The translations under genes were made by a program, and so were the position numbers. The notes below the pieces were generated by a model, which ran no database searches, was not told the origin of the DNA, and saw only the letters and a program-made list of their open reading frames with translations. A DNA stretch of 13,932 nt. Origin: JAVBQU01 sp031548675. Lineage in GTDB: Bacteria > Bacteroidota > Bacteroidia > Bacteroidales > P3. This document shows positions 1 through 6,848 of this stretch, piece by piece. The stretch is from the NCBI GenBank assembly GCA_031548675.1, contig JAVBQU010000221.1, forward strand, positions 1 to 13,932, written 5' to 3'. Position 1 is the first letter of the stretch. Every line of letters starts with the position of its first letter.

Positions 1-83
1 GTGGAAGTTCTAAACAAACCTGCTGAAAAAGCTAAGCACTATTGCTATTAATTATCTAATACTTACATTGTTTTGTGCCTTAT

Positions 84-1463
84 TTACCATCCTCCACCTA
101 AGGATTTATACAATTGCACAATGGCATTCAACTTCCCTTGCAAAGCTTCTGATTGTTGAAGCTGTGCATCAAAAAGATTGTTTTCCATTAATATGACTTC
201 GGTATACGAAGTATAACCGTAGTCATATCTGGTTCGCGAAAGCACTAAGGCTTTCTCCGCGGCTGCGGCTTGTATTTTTCGTTGTTCAAATTCTTCTGTG
301 TATGTTTTGTAAAGAGACAGAGAGTTATCTACATCGCCTAAGGCTGCCAGCACCGTTTTTTGATATTGCATATAAGCTTGCTCGTATCGCTGACGCTCTA
401 CTTTCATTAGGTTTTTCCGCTGACCAAATGTAAAGAGCGGACCGGCAATATCAGCAAAGCCGTTTGCTACAAAACCTTTATTTGAAATAAACGTGCTTAG
501 TTGAGGACTGGCAAAACCCAGCAATCCGGTAAGGCTTATGGAAGGAAAACGGTTAGCCTGGGCAATACCTATTTGTTCGGATTGTGCCTGTAGCAATTTT
601 TCGGCGACCATAATATCGGGTCTTCTTTGCAACAACTGGGAAGGAAGCCCTACGGGTATATCGGGAGACAATGCCTGACCGAAAATAGAATTTCCCCTAG
701 CCACAGTGCCGGGTCCTTCTCCCATCAATAATCTGATGGTATTCTCGGTTTGAACGATTTGCCGTTCTAGTGCCGGAATAGTCGCAGCAACAATAGCTTC
801 TTGCTGGATGGCTTGCAACTTGTCTAATTCGGGAATATATCCTTTATCAAATCTATCTGAAATAATCTGCGTATTTTCTTTTCTGCCGGCAAATGTTTGT
901 TTAGCAATCGCCAAACGATTATCTAAATCGAGTAATAAAAAGTAATTTGAGGTAACTTGCGCAATCAAACTAACCTGCAACGCATTTCTATTTTGTACAC
1001 TTGCCAAAAACTGAGCTACTGCAGCTTTTTTACTATGCCGAAGTTTCCCCCAAATATCCAACTCCCAACTTAATACGCCGAAGGCATTCAATAAACCATC
1101 TTGTATTCCTCCTCCCACTTTTAGCGCTTCTGCTCCGGCTGTACCGCCTCCTACTTGTGCAGAATAGCCCAATTGCGGATACATACTTGCTTTTATTACA
1201 ACACTTTGTAAACGGGCTTCTTCTATTCTTGAAGCGGCGGAAAGCAAATCGTTATTGTTTTCGAGAGTTGTTCGTATAATGGATTGTAAGACAGGATCCT
1301 TGTACAGTTGAGACCATTGCATTAAAGCAGTTGTATCTGTCCCCGCAGAGTCTCTATATGAAACATTTTCGGGGGCTTTAGGTGCAACATATTTATCTCC
1401 TACCATACATCCGGCAAAAAGAATTGCAACCGCCAACAGATAATATAAATGTTTAATTTTCAT
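84..1463 (-). CDS. Outer-membrane efflux lipoprotein (TolC/NodT-type) of an RND pump
   Basis: This is the outer-membrane channel subunit of a tripartite efflux pump; family members form trimers whose beta-barrel and long periplasmic helical tunnel receive substrate from the RND permease and adaptor. The 459-residue protein starts with a lipoprotein signal peptide ending in the lipobox LFAGC (Cys19), followed by the NodT-style opening (GDKYVAP). Two outer-membrane-efflux repeats cover roughly residues 55-245 and 275-455. Characteristic blocks are WELDIWGKLR (133-142) and GLPSQLLQRRPDI (272-284), and the C-terminus reads LYKSLGGGW. Length is normal for the family. It is the last gene of the minus-strand operon, 21 bp after the permease gene. 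Substrate cannot be read from the sequence. The family call is very secure. Confidence 0.95.
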   Translation of the reverse strand: MKIKHLYYLLAVAILFAGCMVGDKYVAPKAPENVSYRDSAGTDTTALMQWSQLYKDPVLQSIIRTTLENNNDLLSAASRIEEARLQSVVIKASMYPQLGYSAQVGGGTAGAEALKVGGGIQDGLLNAFGVLSWELDIWGKLRHSKKAAVAQFLASVQNRNALQVSLIAQVTSNYFLLLDLDNRLAIAKQTFAGRKENTQIISDRFDKGYIPELDKLQAIQQEAIVAATIPALERQIVQTENTIRLLMGEGPGTVARGNSIFGQALSPDIPVGLPSQLLQRRPDIMVAEKLLQAQSEQIGIAQANRFPSISLTGLLGFASPQLSTFISNKGFVANGFADIAGPLFTFGQRKNLMKVERQRYEQAYMQYQKTVLAALGDVDNSLSLYKTYTEEFEQRKIQAAAAEKALVLSRTRYDYGYTSYTEVILMENNLFDAQLQQSEALQGKLNAIVQLYKSLGGGW

Positions 1464-1484
1464 CTGATAATTATATTATGCATG

Positions 1485-4400
1485 TTATTTTGTAGAATCT
1501 GTTTCTGTTTCAGCATCATGGGCTGTTTTTTCCAGTTTTTTCTTTTTCTTACCTTCAATCATAACAAAGAAAGAAGGAATTAACAGAATACCGATGATAG
1601 TTGCTACCACCATTCCGCTAAATACAGCCATTCCCATTACTTTACGCCCTTCTGCACCTGCTCCGGAAGCGGTAAGCAAAGGAATTACTCCCAAAATAAA
1701 TGCCATAGATGTCATCAAAATGGGACGAAAACGTAATTTTGCACCTTCTATAGCTGCGTTGAAAGTGGTTTCGCCTGCTTCCATTTTCATTTTGGCAAAT
1801 TCCACAATCAGGATCGCATTTTTGGCATTCAGACCGATAAGCATCACCAATCCGATTTGTGCAAAGATATTATTCACATAGCTTAGCGAGAAAATACCGG
1901 CTACTGATAATCCCAAAAATGCACCCATAATTGCCCAAGGGGTTCCAAGCAGAACGCTGAAAGGCAGTTTCCAACTTTCGTATTGTGCGGCTAATATCAG
2001 GAACACAAAGACTAATGCCATTATGAAAGCTCTGCCTCCGGTACCTTCGGCAGCTTTTTCCTGATAAGAAATATTGCTCCATTGATAACCCATACTCGCC
2101 GGCAACACTTCTTTTGCGACTTCTTCAAGGGCATTAAGTGCCTGTGCGGAACTAAAGCCCGCTGCAGGAACACCTCCAATTTCTGCAGCTCGGTAAATGT
2201 TGAAGTGATTGGTATATTGAGGTCCTGTAGTATCGGTTATTTGGGTTACTGTTCCTATCGGAACCATTTCATTTTGTGCGTTACGAACATAGAACTGTTG
2301 AAGAGCATCAGGTGTCATCCGGAAAGATTCGTCAGCCATTACATATGTTTTATATTGCCTTCCGAACTGATTAAAGTTATTGATAAACGAACCTCCCAGC
2401 ATAGTTGAAATAGTATTGTTTACATCGTTTAACTCCAAGCCGAGTTTATCCACTTTATCTTTATCTACCTGAATACTTTTTTGCGGAACATTGGAACGAT
2501 ACAATGTATATATCTTGCCTATTTCGGGGCGTTTGCTTGCCGCATTGATGAAGCGTGCAGCCTGTTCGGAAAGGTATTGTGGTGAATTACCCTGCTTGTC
2601 TTGCAGCATCAGCGTAAATCCGGCACCATTTCCTAATCCGATAATAGGCGGCGGTCCGACGGCAAGTACCGTAGCTTCGCTTATATTTTTCATCGTAAGC
2701 GCATTTACTTCATTTACGATGTCTAAGGCTGTTTTTGAGCGATGACTCCATTCTTTTAAAGCAATAAATAAAGTGGCTGTGTTGGGTCCTGCCGTATTAT
2801 TCAATAGATTATATCCGTTAATTGTAGTAACCAATTCTATTTCCGGGATGTTCTTAAGCAATTTTTCTGTTTTTTTTGTGACCTCATCTGTACGATTTAA
2901 CGATGCTGCATCGGGCAACAATACGCTTACTAAGAAAAATCCTTGATCTTCTTCGGGGACGAATCCGCTGGAAAGCGATTTACCCAGCAATCCGGCTGTT
3001 ACGCAAATAATGAGCAGGACGACTAAAGTAACTACTAGTTTCCGGGCAAAGAAGCCGGCCGTTTTTACATACTTGTTCGTAAATTTATCGAAAACACGAT
3101 TAAATCCACCGAAAAATCTTGCCAATAAGCCTTTATTTTCTTTTGCCGGTTTTAAAAGCAAGGCGGCTAGGGCTGGACTCAATGTTAGTGCGTTGAAAGC
3201 GGAAAACAATACGGAAATAGCAATCGTTATGGCAAATTGTTGATAAAGCCTTCCGGTAATACCTCCTGTTAAAGCAACGGGGATAAACACGGCTGCCAAT
3301 ATGATGGCAATCGCCATAACGGGACCTCCTACTTCTTTCATGGCTTTGCTGGTCGCCTCTTTGGGCTGCATGCCTTTTTCTATATTATGCATAACGGCTT
3401 CTACGACGACAATGGCATCATCGACCACCAAACCGATTGCCAACACAAGACCTAATAAGGATAAAGTATTGACCGAAAACCCAAGCAATGGGAATACGAT
3501 GAAAGTTCCGATCAATGAAACAGGAACGGTAAGTAATGGAATCAATGTAGCCCGCCAGTTTTGTAAGAAAAGAAATACAACCAGAATTACCAATAAGACA
3601 GCTTCGAAAAGGGTATGCATAATTTCGTTAATACCTTCGGTTACCGAAAGTGTTGTATCTAAAGAATAGTGCATTTCCAAATCATTAGGAAAGCGTTCTT
3701 TCAATTCATCCATTTTTGCCTTTACGGCATCTGCAACGGCAAGGGCATTTGAACCCGGAATTTGATATACTGCAATGGTCGCGGCATTTGCTCCATTAAT
3801 GCGGCTCATCATATTGTATTTTTCTAAACCTAATTCCACCCTTCCTACATCGCTCATGCGTACAATTGCTCCATCGCCGTTTTCTTTCAAAATAATGTTA
3901 CCAAATTCTTGTTCGGTAATCAAACGTGATTGTAATTGAGCGGTATATGTATTTTGTGTACCCGGAGTTGAAGGTTCCCCCCCAAAACTACCTCCCGGTT
4001 TAATTAAGTTTTGCTCTTTTAATTTATTAATTACATCTTGTACTGTAAGATTATAGCGGGAAAGCTTATCGGGATGAACCCAGATACGCATAGCGTATTC
4101 GGAACCTCCCAATACATTGATATCCCCTACCCCTTTGATTCGCTTGAGTTCATCTACCACATTGATAAAAACGTAGTTATTGATAAATTTTGAATCGTAT
4201 GTATTATTGGGTGATGATAAGGCTACCATTAACAGGGGAAATGTCAATGATTTTTTCACAGACACCCCTAATGCTGTTACTTCCGGAGGGAGAAACGGAT
4301 TGGCTAATGCCACCCGGTTTTGTGTAAGCATGTTGGCATTATCCAGATTGGTACCTACTTCAAAGGAGACTTCTAACCGCATGGTACCATCATTGGCATT

Positions 4401-4643
4401 GACAGAACGCATGTACAGCATATTTTCTACTCCATTTACTTGTTGTTCAATGGGTGTAGCAACCGTCTGCTCCATGTCAACAGAATTTGCACCATTATAG
4501 GTTCCGTTAATCTGCACCATAGGAGGGGTAATTTCGGGATATTGTGAAATAGGAATTCCTCGCAATACGAGTAAACCCATGATTACCATTAATATTGATA
4601 ATACTATGGCAAATATCGGACGGCGTATAAAAAATTCACTCAT
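1485..4643 (-). CDS. RND efflux permease, HAE1 family (AcrB/MexB-like)
   Basis: This is the inner-membrane proton-driven transporter of the pump, which family members use to export hydrophobic and amphiphilic compounds such as drugs, dyes or bile acids through the outer-membrane channel. The 1052-residue protein has the full HAE1 architecture: TM1 at about 10-28 after the opening SEFFIRRPIFA, a first large periplasmic loop (about 29-340), TM2-TM6 (about 340-500), TM7 near 537-555, a second periplasmic loop (about 556-870), and TM8-TM12 (about 872-1030). The proton-relay residues are present: Asp408/Asp409 in GLVVDDAIVVVEAV and Lys941 in GLNAKNAILIVEFA, matching AcrB D407, D408 and K940. A basic tail (GKKKKK) follows TM12. 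No frameshift or missing key residue is seen. The gene lies 12 bp after the adaptor gene, so co-translation is likely. Substrate range is unknown. Confidence 0.97.
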   Translation of the reverse strand: MSEFFIRRPIFAIVLSILMVIMGLLVLRGIPISQYPEITPPMVQINGTYNGANSVDMEQTVATPIEQQVNGVENMLYMRSVNANDGTMRLEVSFEVGTNLDNANMLTQNRVALANPFLPPEVTALGVSVKKSLTFPLLMVALSSPNNTYDSKFINNYVFINVVDELKRIKGVGDINVLGGSEYAMRIWVHPDKLSRYNLTVQDVINKLKEQNLIKPGGSFGGEPSTPGTQNTYTAQLQSRLITEQEFGNIILKENGDGAIVRMSDVGRVELGLEKYNMMSRINGANAATIAVYQIPGSNALAVADAVKAKMDELKERFPNDLEMHYSLDTTLSVTEGINEIMHTLFEAVLLVILVVFLFLQNWRATLIPLLTVPVSLIGTFIVFPLLGFSVNTLSLLGLVLAIGLVVDDAIVVVEAVMHNIEKGMQPKEATSKAMKEVGGPVMAIAIILAAVFIPVALTGGITGRLYQQFAITIAISVLFSAFNALTLSPALAALLLKPAKENKGLLARFFGGFNRVFDKFTNKYVKTAGFFARKLVVTLVVLLIICVTAGLLGKSLSSGFVPEEDQGFFLVSVLLPDAASLNRTDEVTKKTEKLLKNIPEIELVTTINGYNLLNNTAGPNTATLFIALKEWSHRSKTALDIVNEVNALTMKNISEATVLAVGPPPIIGLGNGAGFTLMLQDKQGNSPQYLSEQAARFINAASKRPEIGKIYTLYRSNVPQKSIQVDKDKVDKLGLELNDVNNTISTMLGGSFINNFNQFGRQYKTYVMADESFRMTPDALQQFYVRNAQNEMVPIGTVTQITDTTGPQYTNHFNIYRAAEIGGVPAAGFSSAQALNALEEVAKEVLPASMGYQWSNISYQEKAAEGTGGRAFIMALVFVFLILAAQYESWKLPFSVLLGTPWAIMGAFLGLSVAGIFSLSYVNNIFAQIGLVMLIGLNAKNAILIVEFAKMKMEAGETTFNAAIEGAKLRFRPILMTSMAFILGVIPLLTASGAGAEGRKVMGMAVFSGMVVATIIGILLIPSFFVMIEGKKKKKLEKTAHDAETETDSTK

Positions 4644-4655
4644 GGATTGAAAAAT

Positions 4656-5780
4656 TTATCGTTTGCTTGAAACCGAATCATTCAAATGTCCGCCAACAAC
4701 AGGTTTGACTTCCATGCCGGGTTTAATAATCGCATTACCAACCAATGCAACCTTTTCTCCGGGCTTAAGACCCTCTGTAATAACCCAGTCGCTTCCGATG
4801 CGAATACCTGTTTTTACCGGACGGGGATTGATTTTATTGCTATCATTTACTACATAGGTCAAATACATACTTTGCATTTGGTTAACGGCTTGTTGCGGCA
4901 CTAATATGGCATTTTGTATTTTATCTGACTGAAACCTTACTTTAATGTATTGTCCGGGGCGAAGCAATCGTGATTTATTTTCTACAACAGCTTGTACCAA
5001 TAAGGAACCTGTGGTCGGATCTATTTCTCTATTAACAAGGTCGAAGCGTCCTTTTTCATCAAAAAGGGTTCCATCGCCCAATATCAGGTCAACACTCAAA
5101 TCTTTCAAACTATCCTTGCTCATTTTCTCCCGAAACATCAGATAATCATTCTCTGTAATAGTGAAACGAATCCGCATTTCGCCTACAGCCGATATGGTAT
5201 TGATGGATTGCTGTCCCAACTTGTTTACATAATCGCCCACCTGTACTTTTGAAATACCGATGATTCCTGAAATGGGAGCTGTAATTTTGGAGTAATTTAA
5301 TTGTGTTCTGGCATTATTCAGTGCAGCCTGAGCTGCTGTGACGGCTTGTCGTTGCGCATCATAAGATGCTTGTGCTGCATCCAAATCCCGTTTACTCAGC
5401 GCATTCATTTGAGCAAGGGGTTTTACGCGATCTAAATCGGCTTTTACTTTAACCAACATAATATTTGCCTGAGACAGTTGTGCTGCGGCAGCCTGCTCCC
5501 TGTCTCTCAGCTCATCATCTTGTATAACATACAATAATTGCCCTTCGGTTACGGCTGCTCCTTCTTTAAAATGAATAGCCTGAACCCAGCCTTCCACTCT
5601 TGGTTTTATTTCAACATCTGATTTACCAAAAGTTTCCCCAACATATTCTGCATACACAGGTACATCTTTTTGGGTAACTTCTACCACATTTACCTCCGGT
5701 ATTAATGGTGATTTTCTTTTTTCTTTACAAGAAGCAAGGATAACTACAAAAGCAAGCACTATTAATACATTTGTTTTCAT
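4656..5780 (-). CDS. RND efflux periplasmic adaptor lipoprotein (AcrA/MexA-like)
   Basis: This membrane-fusion (adaptor) subunit bridges the RND permease and the outer-membrane channel in the periplasm. The 374-residue protein has a lipoprotein signal with lipobox VILASC (Cys18), so it should be lipid-anchored. The two half-lipoyl motifs lie at about 56-87 (VEIKPRVEGWVQAIHFKEG) and 166-185 (ITAPISGIIGISKVQVGDYV). They flank an alpha-helical hairpin at about 90-162 that is rich in Ala, Gln and Leu, as expected for the coiled coil that docks on the outer-membrane factor. A beta-barrel domain (about 200-290) and a membrane-proximal domain containing RLLRPGQYIKVRF follow. It is the first gene of the operon and has a Bacteroidota-type promoter directly upstream. 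The ATG start is supported by the signal peptide beginning there. Length is typical. Confidence 0.96.
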   Translation of the reverse strand: MKTNVLIVLAFVVILASCKEKRKSPLIPEVNVVEVTQKDVPVYAEYVGETFGKSDVEIKPRVEGWVQAIHFKEGAAVTEGQLLYVIQDDELRDREQAAAAQLSQANIMLVKVKADLDRVKPLAQMNALSKRDLDAAQASYDAQRQAVTAAQAALNNARTQLNYSKITAPISGIIGISKVQVGDYVNKLGQQSINTISAVGEMRIRFTITENDYLMFREKMSKDSLKDLSVDLILGDGTLFDEKGRFDLVNREIDPTTGSLLVQAVVENKSRLLRPGQYIKVRFQSDKIQNAILVPQQAVNQMQSMYLTYVVNDSNKINPRPVKTGIRIGSDWVITEGLKPGEKVALVGNAIIKPGMEVKPVVGGHLNDSVSSKR

Positions 5781-5813
5781 AAAGATGATCTTTCAAATTA
5801 TAAAATATAATAT

Positions 5814-5842
5814 CAAAACTAAGAGAGTGAATATCCCTCAAA
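5814..5842 (-). promoter_or_regulatory. Predicted Bacteroidota promoter of the efflux operon
   Basis: Read on the minus strand, TAGTTTTG (5821-5814) matches the Bacteroides -7 consensus TAnnTTTG exactly. A TTTG (5842-5839) precedes it with a 17-bp gap, a little shorter than the usual 19-20 bp for the -33 box. Transcription would start some 20-30 bases before the adaptor ATG at 5780. The placement directly upstream of an operon on the right strand supports it, but the motif is short and the AT-rich context makes chance matches possible. Confidence 0.5.
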
Positions 5843-6006
5843 GAATATAGTAATCTAAGGGTTAATTTTATATTACTTGTTTTTACATTTAAAACAATAA
5901 TGCTTTTATAAAGTTTTTAATATCTCAAATTCTGAATTAAAAATTACAATTAAGGAATGTAAATAATACGAATTATTGCTGTTTGGCTAAGGTTACACCC
6001 AAATCA

Positions 6007-6039
6007 CCCCTCTCCCAACCTCTCCCCACAAGGGAGAGG
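6007..6039. repeat. Short GC-rich hairpin repeat, possibly an unoccupied insertion site
   Basis: The segment contains a perfect 8-bp stem, CCTCTCCC (6019-6026) and GGGAGAGG (6032-6039), around the loop CACAA. Its left part, CCCCTCTCCCAAC (6007-6019), recurs exactly at 6367-6379, just left of the first palindromic element. Its right part, CCCCACAAGGGAGAGG (6024-6039), recurs with one mismatch at 6649-6664, just right of that element. It therefore looks like the sequence into which the element inserted. There is no T-run after the stem on either strand, so a rho-independent terminator is not supported. Confidence 0.7.
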
Positions 6040-6170
6040 TGCAGGATGTCCAATACAACGGCTGAGGCAGGAACCTCAAGTCTATAAGGAAGTCTCCGGT
6101 AATCATGATAAATTATATAACGAATTATAGAAATTTCTACAGTTGTAAAGATATTTTTTGCTCTTGGAAG

Positions 6171-6293
6171 CCGTCGCGGGATTGCGAAAGTCCGTCCGAG
6201 GAGTCAGGCAAGCTTTCGCGGGGTTGCGAAAGTTCGCACGAGGGGTCAGGCAAGTCTTCGCAAGGTTGTGACAGTCTGCCATGCCTTTTCAAG
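6171..6293. repeat. Tandem array of a 42-bp unit, about 2.9 copies
   Basis: Unit 1 (6171-6212) and unit 2 (6213-6254) are closely similar and share blocks such as TTGCGAAAGT and GTCAGGCAAG. Unit 3 (6255-6293) is shorter and more diverged (TTCGCAAGGTTGTGACAGT). The period is a multiple of three, so one plus-strand frame reads through all units as a degenerate 14-residue repeat (SRDCESPSEESGK, then SRGCESSHEGSGK). That frame belongs to a 65-codon open frame (6105-6302) with no ribosome-binding or family support, so I annotate the array as a DNA repeat rather than a gene. It is more GC-rich than the surrounding spacer. Confidence 0.75.
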
Positions 6294-6382
6294 CTTATAT
6301 AAAAGATTATTTATTACTCGTTTACCCCTGTTCGGTTTGGGTTGTATCTAAGTTAAAGCTAGAAAACCCCTCTCCCAACAAG

Positions 6383-6648
6383 CTACCGTTTATACACAAG
6401 TTGAAAGTATATGGAGATTGACTTCGTCGAGCTACGCTACACTTCGGTTCCTCACGGCCTTCGGAATGACGGATACGATTCGAGAAATAAGGGGGAAGTT
6501 CTGGGGCACCTTCGCGGCCCCAGAACTTCCCAGCCTCCTATAACGTTCGTCATTTCGAGCGAAACGAACAAAGAATGAGTGAGTGTAGCCGAGAAATCTG
6601 GTATATTTTCTATACTTGGCTTTTATTCAACTTGTGTATAAACAGTAG
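6383..6648. mobile_element. MITE/REP-like palindromic element, copy 1 (upstream of the receptor gene)
   Basis: The 266-bp element is bounded by 23-bp terminal inverted repeats at 6383-6405 (CTACCGTTTATACACAAGTT...) and 6626-6648 (reverse complement, one mismatch). Inside lie inverted sub-repeats ending in GGAATGACG on the left (near 6465) and starting CGTCATTTCGAGCG on the right (near 6550), a style of intergenic repeat I recall as common in Bacteroidota. The centre is a 39-bp hairpin. There is no transposase, so any movement would have to be driven in trans. Copy 2 (9322-9586) matches it with only about eight differences outside the central hairpin. Homology between the copies extends into the flanks, to about 6321 on the left and 6671 on the right. 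Whether it is a transposon-derived MITE or a REP-type palindrome is undecided. Confidence 0.75.
6493..6531. repeat. Central hairpin of palindromic element copy 1
   Basis: Perfect 15-bp arms, GGGAAGTTCTGGGGC (6493-6507) and its complement (6517-6531), surround the 9-nt loop ACCTTCGCG. This is the strongest secondary structure in the element. Its internal sequence is in the opposite orientation to the matching core of copy 2. Either strand could fold when transcribed, but no T-tract follows, so intrinsic termination is not supported. Confidence 0.8.
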
Positions 6649-6848
6649 CCCCACAAGAGAGAGGAGGAGGAAGCCCAACACAGCAGGAAATGCTAATTTT
6701 AAGAGCGTCGTTGCAACTGCTAGGAACGAAGCAGGAGTTAGTTTTTATCCTCTTTAAAAAAGAAACACCCGTGGAACATAAGTGAAAAAAATAAACTATT
6801 TTATGAATAAAAGGTTATATACAAAATATAATTTTATAGACAGGTGAC

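Larger units (their letters stand above)
5781..6848. other. Long gene-free, repeat-rich spacer between two divergent transcription units
   Basis: About 1.07 kb separates the efflux operon (minus) from the receptor gene (plus). From the left it holds the predicted efflux promoter (5814-5842), an AT-rich stretch with a 6-bp inverted repeat AATAAT-ACGA-ATTATT (5962-5977), a GC-rich hairpin repeat (6007-6039), a 42-bp tandem array (6171-6293), a palindromic MITE-like element with its flanks (about 6321-6671), and about 180 bp of AT-rich leader before the receptor start. No convincing gene or RNA gene is seen. No regulator gene such as tetR or araC is present. I could not find a clear TAnnTTTG box in front of the receptor gene. 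Confidence 0.7.

Noticed and set aside
20..60. Possible terminator after the outer-membrane efflux gene (AGCA-ATAG-TGCT followed by a short T-run on the minus strand)
   Set aside because: The stem is only four base pairs and the T-run is separated from it; this is expected by chance in AT-rich sequence.
6007..6039. CRISPR-like or terminator reading of the short hairpin repeats
   Set aside because: There are no regularly spaced repeats with unique spacers and no T-run after the stem, so neither an array nor an intrinsic terminator is supported.
6105..6302. A 65-codon plus-strand open frame through the 42-bp tandem repeat
   Set aside because: It has no ribosome-binding signal, promoter or recognisable family, and its apparent protein repeat follows directly from a DNA repeat whose period is divisible by three.
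6575..6757. Plus-strand open frames starting MSECSREIWYIF inside the palindromic elements (also at about 9513)
   Set aside because: The same frame appears in both element copies and diverges immediately outside them; it is a by-product of the duplicated repeat.
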